This document shows positions 57,236 through 64,000 of a stretch of 64,000 nucleotides of DNA, one piece after another (positions within the stretch are counted from its first letter, which is position 1; every line of letters starts with the position of its first letter). Position numbers and translations under genes: made by a program. The notes below the pieces were generated by a model. That model saw only the letters and a list, made by a program, of their open reading frames with translations. It had not been told where the DNA came from and ran no database searches. The stretch lies in the NCBI RefSeq assembly GCF_008632125.1, contig NZ_VWRN01000014.1:1-64000 (forward strand). The letters run 5' to 3'. Source of the stretch: Cupriavidus cauae (GTDB taxonomy: Bacteria > Pseudomonadota > Gammaproteobacteria > Burkholderiales > Burkholderiaceae).

Positions 57236-58354
57236 CTACTGGCCCGCCAGCTCGTAGCCGGTGCTGCGCCCGCCGCCGGGCGATTTCTTCAACACGCCCA
57301 GTTCCAGCAACTGCGTGATGTCGCGCAACGCGGTGTCGGGCGAGCACTTGGCGATGGCGGCCCACTTGCTGCTCGTGAGCTTGCCCTCGAAGCCGTCGAG
57401 CAGGCGGTTGAGCAGTTTCACCTGCCGCTCGTTCAACGACATGCCCGCCCAGCGTTGCCAGAAGCGTGCTTTGACCAGCACGGCATCCAGCGTGGACTGT
57501 GCGCTGGTGACGGCGCGCCCGAGTGTGTCGAGGAACCACGACAGCCAGCCGGTGGCGTCGAGCGTGCCCTTCTGCGTGCGCTCCAGCACGTCGTAGTAGT
57601 CCTTGCGCTCGCGCTGGATTTGCGCCGACAGGCTGTAGAAGCGTTGCGGGCTACCATCGGCGCGCGCGAGGAACAGGTCGCCCACGGCGCGGGCGATGCG
57701 GCCGTTGCCGTCGTCGAAGGGGTGCAGCGTGACGAACCACAGATGCGCCAGCCCGGCCTTGATGAGCATGGGCTCGCCGGTTTCCTCATTGGCCCATGCG
57801 AGGAAGCGCGCCGTCTCCACGGGCAGCACGTCGGCGGGCGGTGCCTGGAAGTGAACCTTGCGTCGCCCCACCGGGCCGGAAACCACCTGCATCGGCCCGG
57901 CGGCATCGTCGCGCCACTGGCCCACGGTGAGCCTATTCATGCCCGAGTACCCGGTCGGGAACAGGGCGGCGTGCCAGCCGAACAGGCGCTCGGCGGTCAG
58001 TGGTTCGGCGCTGCGCGAGGTGGCGTCGAGCACCATCTCCACGACGCCTTCGACGTGCCGATCCACCGGAGCCACTGCGCCGATGTCCACGCCCAAGCGC
58101 CGGGCGATGGACGAGCGCACGGATTCCACGTTCAGCACTTCACCTTCGATTTCGCTGGTTTTGACCACGTCCTCGGTCAAGGCGGCGAGGCTGGCCTGAT
58201 CGCGCAGCGCCATGCCCACGTCGGCCAGACGGCCCAGCAGCACGCCTTGGGCGCGGCTGACCTCGGTCAACGGGCCAGTGAGCGCCGACAGGTCGTAGCG
58301 CCATTTCGGCCAGTCGTTGGCCTGCCAGATGTAGAGTTTTTCTCCGCTATCCAT
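57236..58354 (-). CDS. Fic-domain protein with N-terminal inhibitory helix
   Basis: A 372-residue Fic protein. The N-terminal DUF4172-like segment (LYIWQANDWPKWRYD) is followed by the inhibitory motif TSEIEG (66-71, T-xxx-E-G). The Fic core is HPFDDGNGRIAR at 211-222, complete with the catalytic His. The C-terminus (about 325-372) has a winged-helix-like segment (SKWAAIAKCSPDTALRDITQLLELG). Fic enzymes AMPylate proteins; class II members like this are held off by their own helix and several repress their own genes. The ATG at 58354 lies inside a palindrome; a GTG at 58369 is an alternative start. Confidence 0.88.
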   Translation of the reverse strand: MDSGEKLYIWQANDWPKWRYDLSALTGPLTEVSRAQGVLLGRLADVGMALRDQASLAALTEDVVKTSEIEGEVLNVESVRSSIARRLGVDIGAVAPVDRHVEGVVEMVLDATSRSAEPLTAERLFGWHAALFPTGYSGMNRLTVGQWRDDAAGPMQVVSGPVGRRKVHFQAPPADVLPVETARFLAWANEETGEPMLIKAGLAHLWFVTLHPFDDGNGRIARAVGDLFLARADGSPQRFYSLSAQIQRERKDYYDVLERTQKGTLDATGWLSWFLDTLGRAVTSAQSTLDAVLVKARFWQRWAGMSLNERQVKLLNRLLDGFEGKLTSSKWAAIAKCSPDTALRDITQLLELGVLKKSPGGGRSTGYELAGQ

Positions 58355-58417
58355 GCGGAGATTAAACACCTTATTCGCCGCAAGGGCAAGTCATTCTCCG
58401 CATGATGTGCGGCGAAT
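58342..58417. promoter_or_regulatory. Divergent control region with two palindromes
   Basis: CTCCGC...GCGGAG (58342-58347/58355-58360) overlaps the Fic start, and ATTCGCCGC...GCGGCGAAT (58373-58381/58409-58417) lies between the Fic and AbiEi genes. Either the Fic winged helix or AbiEi could bind them; this is inference from position. Confidence 0.5.
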
Positions 58418-58489
58418 GTGGCAGCTAATCACCGCATCCAGCAGCACGATGTTCCTATGTTTCTCCAAAATGCTACATTGAGAGAATAT

Positions 58490-59119
58490 ATGGAACATGC
58501 TCCAGCCATGCCCGCCGACACCCACAGCCAGCGCGTGCTCGATCTGGCCAGCCAGAAAGGTTTGCTGCGCGCCAGCGATCTGGACGCCATCGACGCGCCA
58601 CGGGTCGTCCTGACGCGCCTGATCGCCGCCGGCCTGCTGGACCGGGTCGGGCGCGGCCTCTACCGCCTACCCGGCCATCCGGTCTCGGAACACGAAAGCC
58701 TCGTGGTGGTGGCGGCCAGAGCGCCGCAGGCCGTGTTCTGCCTGCTGTCCGCGCTGCAATTCCACGGACTGACCACCCAACTGCCACCCCAGGTCTGGAT
58801 CGCCATGCCGCGCGGCTGCCACGCGCCGCGCATCGATTGGCCGCCGATCAGGATGGTGCAGATGACGGGTGATGCCCACGCAGCAGGCATCGAGGAACAC
58901 CGGGGCGACGGCGTGACGCTGCGGGTCTACAGCGCGGCCAAGACGGTCGTGGACTGCTTCAAGCACCGCAACAAGATCGGTCTGGATGTGGCGATGGAGG
59001 CGCTGAAAGATGCCTGGAGGGCGCGCAAGGCCTCGGCGGAGGATCTGTGGCGGTACGCCAAGGTGTGCCGGGTCGCCAACGTGATGCGGCCCTACATGGA
59101 AGTGGTCGCCCATGAGTAA
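58490..59119 (+). CDS. Type IV AbiEi-family antitoxin
   Basis: About 209 residues. An N-terminal winged helix (HSQRVLDLASQKGLLRASDLDA, RLIAAGLLDRVGRGLYRLP) is followed by the AbiEi C-domain (SEHESLVVVAARAPQAVFCLLSAL, ...VRVYSAAKTVVDCFKHRNKIGLDVA, ...LWRYAKVCRVANVMRPYMEVV). AbiEi represses its operon and counters the nucleotidyltransferase toxin AbiEii, which is normally encoded next in an overlapping frame. Here that toxin is gone. Starts at 58457, 58490 and 58508 are possible; 58490 has GAGAG at the best distance. Confidence 0.85.
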   Translation: MEHAPAMPADTHSQRVLDLASQKGLLRASDLDAIDAPRVVLTRLIAAGLLDRVGRGLYRLPGHPVSEHESLVVVAARAPQAVFCLLSALQFHGLTTQLPPQVWIAMPRGCHAPRIDWPPIRMVQMTGDAHAAGIEEHRGDGVTLRVYSAAKTVVDCFKHRNKIGLDVAMEALKDAWRARKASAEDLWRYAKVCRVANVMRPYMEVVAHE

Positions 59120-59141
59120 TCGCGCGGCCTCGCTCCCATGA
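59112..59141 (+). pseudogene. AbiEii toxin gene remnant (first codons only)
   Basis: An ATG at 59112 overlaps the AbiEi stop (ATGAGTAA), the usual abiEi/abiEii coupling, and encodes MSNRAASL, the normal start of AbiEii toxins. The frame stops at 59141 and no toxin sequence follows. Confidence 0.6.
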
Positions 59142-59220
59142 GCGCCTGATCGCCCCCGTGATCATCCGGCGACGGTGATCGGTCGCGGCTTCCGTGCGGA
59201 TTTGCATGGAGACCCCGACG

Positions 59221-59688
59221 ATGACCCGACACTGCACCTGCTGCGGCGAGCCCTTCGAACCCCGCCCGCAAGTTCCCGACCAAGCCTTCTGTTCCGCGCC
59301 CGACTGCCAGCGCGCCCGCAAGCGCCAGTGGCAGCGAGCCAAGCTCCAATCCGATCCGGACTACCGGATCAACCAGCGCGCCGCCCAGCAGGCGTGGTCG
59401 CAGCGCAATCAGGACTACTGGCGAAACTACCGCGACGCCCGGCCCGAGTACGCACAGCGCAACCGCGAGCAGCCGCGGTCGCGGGACCAGGGCCGAAACG
59501 GCGATCTTGCAAAGATGGACGCGTGCGACCTGCCGAGCGGCCTGTACCGCATCACGCTGCATCCGGCATTGCCGAGGGAAAACGGCGACTCGTGGGTCGT
59601 CGAGATCACGCCGGTCTGCGTGACGTGTCCGTGCAAGATGGACGTGTCAAGAGAGGACGTGATCGACGCCTCGTCGATTCGCCCGTAA
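59221..59688 (+). CDS. Zinc-ribbon protein upstream of the recombinase
   Basis: A 155-residue protein. The N-terminus CTCCGEPFEPRPQVPDQAFCSAPDCQRARKR has a Cys4-type zinc ribbon (CxxC...CxxxxC), then a basic, Arg/Gln-rich middle, and a C-terminus with a second cysteine pair (VCVTCPCKMD). The zinc site suggests nucleic-acid binding. It lies 138 bp before the serine recombinase on the same strand. An ATG at 59206 is an alternative start. Confidence 0.65.
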   Translation: MTRHCTCCGEPFEPRPQVPDQAFCSAPDCQRARKRQWQRAKLQSDPDYRINQRAAQQAWSQRNQDYWRNYRDARPEYAQRNREQPRSRDQGRNGDLAKMDACDLPSGLYRITLHPALPRENGDSWVVEITPVCVTCPCKMDVSREDVIDASSIRP

Positions 59689-59826
59689 CTTTGCTTCCAA
59701 AACGGGTTCTCTCGAACATCCTGCATGGCAACGATTCCAACCGTGTGCGTTGCCGCCGTGCGGCGGCGGCGTGTCCATTGAAGGGGCGGCAGACCCGAGA
59801 TCGCCAATCACGGAGTGACCGGGTCT

Positions 59827-61386
59827 ATGCAATCGAACGAATCGCCTATAAGTCCGCCGGGGCCGGTGTTCCGCGCCGCGCAGTACGTGCGCATGTCCAC
59901 CGAGCACCAGCAATACTCGACGGAGAACCAGGCCGACAAAATTCGCGAGTACGCCGCCCGGCGCAACATCGAGATCGTCCGCACCTACGCCGACGAGGGC
60001 AAGAGCGGTCTGCGCATCGACGGTCGGCAGGCGCTCCAGCAACTGATCGGCGACGTCCAGGCAGGCAAGGCCGACTTCCAGATCATCCTCGTCTACGACG
60101 TGAGCCGCTGGGGCCGGTTCCAGGACGCCGACGAAAGCGCCTACTACGAATACATCTGCCGCCGCGCCGGAATTCAGGTCGCCTACTGCGCCGAGCAGTT
60201 CGAGAACGACGGCTCGCCGGTGTCCACCATCGTCAAAGGCGTCAAACGTGCAATGGCGGGCGAATACAGCCGCGAGCTGTCGGCGAAGGTGTTCGCCGGA
60301 CAGTGCCGCCTGATCGAACTCGGATTCCGCCAAGGCGGGCCAGCGGGCTACGGTCTGCGACGCGTGCTGATCGACCAGTCCGGTGCGGTGAAGGGGCAGC
60401 TTTCGCGTGGTGAGCACAAGAGCCTGCAAACCGACCGCGTGATCCTGCAGCCCGGCCCGGACGAGGAAGTGGCGGTCGTGAACCAGATCTACCGCTGGTT
60501 CGTCGAGGACGGCCTGTTCGAATCCGAGATCGCCGACCGGCTCAACACCCGCGGCATTCGGACCGACCTCGGGCGCGACTGGACGCGGGCCACGGTGCGC
60601 GAGGTGTTGTCCAACGAGAAATACATCGGCAACAACGTCTACAACAGGCGCTCCTTCAAGCTCAAGAAGGTGCGCGTGGTGAACCGCCCGGAGATGTGGA
60701 TCAAGAAGGAAGGCGCGTTCGAGGGCATCGTGCCGCCCGAGCTGTTCTACACGGCGCAAGGCATCCTGCGCGAACGCGCCCACCGCTTCAGCAACGAGGA
60801 GCTGATCGAGAAGCTGCGGCGGCTCTTCCAGCAGCACGGCTACCTGTCCGGCCTGATCATCGACGAGTCCGAGGGGATGCCGTCGGCGGCGGCCTACGCG
60901 CACCGCTTCGGCAGCCTGATCCGCGCCTACCAGACGGTGGGCTTCACGCCGGATCGGGACTACCAGTATCTGGAGGTCAACCAGTTCCTGCGCCGCCTCC
61001 ACCCGGAGATCGTCGGCCAAACCGAGCGGATGATCGCCGATGTCGGCGGCGCGGTCGCGCGCGATCCGGCGACCGACCTGCTCACGGTCAACCGCGAGTT
61101 CACCGTCTCGCTGGTGCTCTCGCGCTGCCAGTTGCTGGACAACGACCGCCGCCGCTGGAAGGTGCGCTTCGATACCAGCCTGACGCCCGACATCACGGTC
61201 GCCGTGCGTCTGGATGACAGCAATCAGGCTGCGTTGGACTACTACTTGCTGCCGCGTTTGGACTTCGGCCAGCCGCGCATTCACCTGGCCGATCACAACG
61301 GCCTCGAATTCGAGAGCTACCGCTTCGACAGCCTGGACTACCTCTACGGCATGGCCGAGCGCAGCCGTCTGAGGAGAGTCGCATGA
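59827..61386 (+). CDS. Large serine recombinase
   Basis: A 519-residue site-specific recombinase. The N-terminal catalytic domain has AAQYVRMSTEHQQYS (R22, nucleophile S24) and YDVSRWGRF. The recombinase domain with GFRQGGPAGYGLRRVL and the zinc-ribbon-less DNA-binding region (TRATVREVLSNEKYIGNNVYNRRSFK) follow. The last 170 residues are unlike phage integrases, and cysteines of the usual zinc ribbon are missing. Its stop overlaps the ATG of the first ParB-like gene (ATGA at 61383). The GTG at 59815 is an alternative start. Confidence 0.88.
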   Translation: MQSNESPISPPGPVFRAAQYVRMSTEHQQYSTENQADKIREYAARRNIEIVRTYADEGKSGLRIDGRQALQQLIGDVQAGKADFQIILVYDVSRWGRFQDADESAYYEYICRRAGIQVAYCAEQFENDGSPVSTIVKGVKRAMAGEYSRELSAKVFAGQCRLIELGFRQGGPAGYGLRRVLIDQSGAVKGQLSRGEHKSLQTDRVILQPGPDEEVAVVNQIYRWFVEDGLFESEIADRLNTRGIRTDLGRDWTRATVREVLSNEKYIGNNVYNRRSFKLKKVRVVNRPEMWIKKEGAFEGIVPPELFYTAQGILRERAHRFSNEELIEKLRRLFQQHGYLSGLIIDESEGMPSAAAYAHRFGSLIRAYQTVGFTPDRDYQYLEVNQFLRRLHPEIVGQTERMIADVGGAVARDPATDLLTVNREFTVSLVLSRCQLLDNDRRRWKVRFDTSLTPDITVAVRLDDSNQAALDYYLLPRLDFGQPRIHLADHNGLEFESYRFDSLDYLYGMAERSRLRRVA

Positions 61387-62282
61387 GCAAAATGCACCAC
61401 GCCACCGAGCTGCAGATGATCCCGGTCGATCAGATCGCGGTGCTCAACCCACGCGACCGCAACGGCCGCGTGTTCGAGGAGATCGTCGGCAACATCAAGA
61501 ACGTCGGTCTGAAGAAGCCGGTCACGGTCACGCCGCGCGACGATCTCAAAGACGGCAAACGCTACCTGCTGATCTGCGGTGAGGGACGGCTCAAGGCTTT
61601 CAAGTCGCTCGGCGAGAGAGAGATTCCGGCACTGGTGGTGCGGGTCAATGACGAAGACGCCTTCATCATGAGCCTGACCGAGAACATCGCCCGCAGGAAA
61701 TACAGTGCGCTGGAACTGCTGATGAGCATCGAGCAGTTGAGCCAACAGGGCTACGACAAGCGCGTCATCGCCCAGAAGACCGGCCTGAGTCTCGACTACA
61801 TCAAAGGCATCCTGCTCCTCTTCGAAAAGAGCGAGGAACGCCTGCTGGCCGCCGTCGAGGCCGGAAGGGTTCCGCTCAGCGTCGCCATCACCATCGCGGG
61901 CGCAAGCGACGAAGAAGCGGTGCAGGCCGCGTTGCAGGACGCCTACGAAAGCGGCCAACTGCGCGGCGGGCAACTGATGCAGGCGCGTCGCGTGCTTCAG
62001 CGGCGCAGCAGCTTGGGCAAAACGCTGGCCCACCGGCCCACGCGCAAGGGAGCGTCCGTCACCACCTCCAGCCTGGTGCGCAACTACCAGCACGAGGTCG
62101 AGCGGCAGAAGCTGATGGTCAAGAAGGCCGAATTCACCCAGCAGCGCCTGCTGTTCGTGATCGAGGCGCTGCGCCAGTTGCTGGCCGACGAGCATTTCTC
62201 CAACCTGCTGCGCGCCGAAGGACTGGACACCTTGCCCAAGCAACTGGCCGAGCGCGTCTGGGCTGGAGGTCACGCGGCATGA
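61383..62282 (+). CDS. ParB/RepB-like partition protein 1
   Basis: A 299-residue protein with a ParB N-domain: IPVDQIAVLNPRDRN, the CTP-site-like GEGRLKAF (66-73) and TENIARR (99-105), then a central HTH (about 120-145: KRVIAQKTGLSLDYIKGILLL) and a helical RepB-like C-terminus. ParB proteins bind centromere-like sites and hydrolyse CTP. No ParA gene is found in the window. It is coupled to both neighbours by four-base overlaps. Confidence 0.82.
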   Translation: MSKMHHATELQMIPVDQIAVLNPRDRNGRVFEEIVGNIKNVGLKKPVTVTPRDDLKDGKRYLLICGEGRLKAFKSLGEREIPALVVRVNDEDAFIMSLTENIARRKYSALELLMSIEQLSQQGYDKRVIAQKTGLSLDYIKGILLLFEKSEERLLAAVEAGRVPLSVAITIAGASDEEAVQAALQDAYESGQLRGGQLMQARRVLQRRSSLGKTLAHRPTRKGASVTTSSLVRNYQHEVERQKLMVKKAEFTQQRLLFVIEALRQLLADEHFSNLLRAEGLDTLPKQLAERVWAGGHAA

Positions 62283-63163
62283 GCCGCCCGCCGCTGGGGT
62301 TCATCCCAGAACCGATCACGCTTGCGCTGGATCGGATTCTGCCGTCGCGCAAGACGCCGGAGGGCTTGAATACGTCGCGAAAGTTCAAGCAGATCATGGC
62401 CTCGATGGAAGCAGTCGGACTGATCGAACCCTTGAGCGTGGGCAAGGCCGATAAGGCCACCGGCCAGCACATCCTGCTCGACGGGCACATGCGCCTGCTG
62501 GCGCTGCGGCAGCTCGGCTACGTCGACGCACCGTGCCTGGTCGCTACCGACGACGAAAGCTACACCTACAACAACCGGATCAACCGCATCTCGTCCATTC
62601 AGGAGCACCACATGCTTCGGCGAGCAGTCGAGCGTGGCGTTTCGCCCGAGCGGCTGGCCAAGGCGCTGAACGTGGACATCAGCCAGATCCACAAGAAGGT
62701 GAGCCTGCTCGAAGGCATCTGCCCGGAGGCGGTCGAGATGCTGAAGGATCAGCACTTCTCTGCCAACCTCGGTTCGGTGCTGCGCAAACTCAAACCCACC
62801 CGGCAGGTCGAGTGCGTGGAGCTGATGCTCACTGCCAACAACATGACGGTCGCCTACGCCGAAGCCCTGCTTGCGGCCACGCCGCCGCACCTGCTGGTCA
62901 GCGAGAAGCGGCCTCGGAAGCTGCCCGGCGTCACGGCGGAACAGATGGTGAAGATGGAGCGCGAGATGGGAAACATCCAAGGGCAACTGAAGCTGGTCGA
63001 AAAGTCCTACGGTCAGGACGTGCTACTCCTGGTCCTGGCACGCGGCTACCTCGGCAAGCTGATCGACAACAAGGCGGTGTTCCGTTTTCTGTCGCAGCGC
63101 CAGCCTGACGTGCTGGCCGAGTTCGAGAACATCATCCAGACCGTGGCGCTGGACGGAAAGTGA
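62279..63163 (+). CDS. ParB-like protein with RepB C-terminal domain
   Basis: A 294-residue ParB-fold protein: LDGHMRLLALRQLG (68-80) in the CTP-site position, NRINRISSIQEHHM instead of ENxxR, an HTH at about 121-143 (SPERLAKALNVDISQIHKKVSLLEG), and a C-terminal region (about 195-294) of the plasmid RepB type. It is more diverged than its neighbour in the CTP motifs. Its start overlaps the stop of the first ParB (ATGA at 62279), and the next ATG follows its own stop directly. Confidence 0.8.
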   Translation: MSRPPLGFIPEPITLALDRILPSRKTPEGLNTSRKFKQIMASMEAVGLIEPLSVGKADKATGQHILLDGHMRLLALRQLGYVDAPCLVATDDESYTYNNRINRISSIQEHHMLRRAVERGVSPERLAKALNVDISQIHKKVSLLEGICPEAVEMLKDQHFSANLGSVLRKLKPTRQVECVELMLTANNMTVAYAEALLAATPPHLLVSEKRPRKLPGVTAEQMVKMEREMGNIQGQLKLVEKSYGQDVLLLVLARGYLGKLIDNKAVFRFLSQRQPDVLAEFENIIQTVALDGK

Positions 63164-64000
63164 ATGCGACGGATCGGCGATGCTATTCACCGACCGCACG
63201 CCACATCACCGCCGGACGATGCCGATGACGGCGGAGAGGCGGCGATGGTCGCGCATCGCAATGCGCCCGTGGCCGATCCGGCGTGCCTGTATGGCCTGAT
63301 CGGCGACGTGGCCCATGCCGGCAGCGAAGGCACGGAAACCAATGCAGTCGCCATCGCCGCCAACTTCATGGCCTATCTGTCCTGCGCGGTCGGGCGCGGC
63401 GTGTACCTGCCTGTCGGCAACACCCGCCACCACGCGCGGCTGTTCTGCTTGCATGTCGGGCGCTCGGGCCGTGGCCGCAAGGGCGACGCGGTGTCGCTGG
63501 TGCTGCGCATCGATCAGGCGCTGCGCGCGATGGACGAAGGCTTCGCGCCGCAGATTCATCGCGGCGGCCTGTCCAGCCGCGAGGGGTTGGTGGCGCTGAT
63601 GCACGATGGTTATCGGCAAGGCCGACTAGAGGTGCCCGCCATCGAGGACAAGCGGCTGTGGGTGGTCGAATCCGAATTCGCCAACGTGCTGCATCAGGGA
63701 CGGCGCGACGGCAACACGCTGTCGGCGGCGCTGCGCGATTGTTGGGATGGCGTCGATCTGAAGCCCGCCACCAAGTCGAACCGGCTTTACGCCAGCCAAC
63801 CACACGTCTGCCTGAGCGGCGCGATCTCGCCCAGCGAACTGACGGGCCTGATGAGCGCCCGCGATCTCACCAACGGCTTCGCCAATCGCTTCCTGTTGAT
63901 CTGGGCCGAGCGCACGCGGATGCTGCCCTTCCCGAAGGAGACGCCGCAGGCGGTGGTGGAGCATCTGGCGTGCAGGACGCTCGAGGTGTTGGCCTTCGTT
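63164..64000 (+). CDS. DUF3987-like protein (partial, N-terminal 279 residues)
   Basis: Begins at ATG 63164, the base after the ParB2 stop, and is open to the window edge. YGLIGDVAHAGSEGTETNAVAIAANFMAYLS (43-73) and the loop GRSGRGRKGD (99-108, a Walker A-like position) match DUF3987-type proteins, which are P-loop replication or primase-linked proteins in phages and islands. The classical GKS/T is altered to GRKGD, so ATP binding is uncertain. It is the fourth gene of the recombinase operon. Confidence 0.75.
   Translation, partial: MRRIGDAIHRPHATSPPDDADDGGEAAMVAHRNAPVADPACLYGLIGDVAHAGSEGTETNAVAIAANFMAYLSCAVGRGVYLPVGNTRHHARLFCLHVGRSGRGRKGDAVSLVLRIDQALRAMDEGFAPQIHRGGLSSREGLVALMHDGYRQGRLEVPAIEDKRLWVVESEFANVLHQGRRDGNTLSAALRDCWDGVDLKPATKSNRLYASQPHVCLSGAISPSELTGLMSARDLTNGFANRFLLIWAERTRMLPFPKETPQAVVEHLACRTLEVLAFV

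Larger units (their letters stand above)
56524..64000. mobile_element. Genomic island 2 (incomplete; runs off the window)
   Basis: Begins at att2 and has the same left-end layout as Island 1 (att repeat, about 200 bp, HTH gene). Contents: HTH protein, Fic protein, orphan AbiEi antitoxin, zinc-ribbon protein, serine recombinase, two ParB-like proteins and a DUF3987-like protein. The integrase and right attachment site would lie beyond 64 kb. Confidence 0.55.

Overview
The window is a high-GC chromosomal segment from a betaproteobacterium of the order Burkholderiales, most like the Cupriavidus/Ralstonia group. This rests on the thrS-infC-rpmI-rplT-pheS-pheT-ihfA order with beta-type products, paired PHB/ketone-body genes (a 3-hydroxybutyrate dehydrogenase and a two-subunit 3-oxoacid CoA-transferase), a TRAP uptake system, an orphan Bug-family receptor and a 1,600-residue NAD-glutamate dehydrogenase. 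The genus is inferred; no rRNA lies in the window.

Backbone, 1-45.6 kb. A partial GntR regulator and a PilZ (c-di-GMP) protein precede ETF-ubiquinone oxidoreductase and a divergent short-chain dehydrogenase that share a promoter region with a perfect palindrome. Next come a DctQMP-type TRAP transporter, a thioesterase, a PAS-LuxR regulator divergent from scoAB, a 719-residue protein with an F-box-like N-terminus, a DUF411 protein, 3-hydroxybutyrate dehydrogenase, an alpha/beta hydrolase, a RidA protein and relA. Then follow tRNA-Val, the thrS to ihfA translation operon (infC starts at a rare ATC codon), a MerR-type regulator and tRNA-Pro. From 27.2 to 33 kb lie small genes: four DUF2188-like proteins, acetyltransferases, a duplicated probable small RNA and short conserved proteins. 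From 33.1 to 45.5 kb come an aldo/keto reductase-GMC oxidoreductase pair, NAD-glutamate dehydrogenase, a Bug receptor, tRNA-Lys, a LysR regulator and an 8-oxoguanine-deaminase-like amidohydrolase. Several backbone spacers hold short tandem repeats with 9-15 bp units.

Accessory region, 45.7 kb to the end. I read this as two elements in tandem. Related attachment-like repeats (core CTGGTGGTGGA) lie at 45,688 and 56,524, and each is followed about 200-250 bp later by a small excisionase-like HTH gene. Island 1 (about 45.69-56.53 kb) ends on the right with a P4-type integrase that has lost its catalytic C-terminus. Its cargo, visibly lower in GC, is a complete phosphite-use operon ptxABCDE (phosphite ABC importer, NAD-phosphite dehydrogenase, LysR regulator) behind a PhoB-type box. 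It also carries a glycosyltransferase pair, one fused to a protein-kinase-like domain and cut off by a recombination junction inside a second HTH gene, and a small cluster with an M15-like peptidase.

Island 2 (56.5 kb onward, running off the window) carries an HTH gene, an auto-inhibited Fic protein divergent from an AbiEi antitoxin whose AbiEii toxin survives only as eight codons, a zinc-ribbon protein, and a tightly coupled operon of a large serine recombinase, two ParB-like proteins and the start of a DUF3987-like protein. The recombinase-ParB-ParB-DUF3987 operon, the glycosyltransferase-kinase pair and the duplicated RNA are the parts I find hardest to place in known systems.
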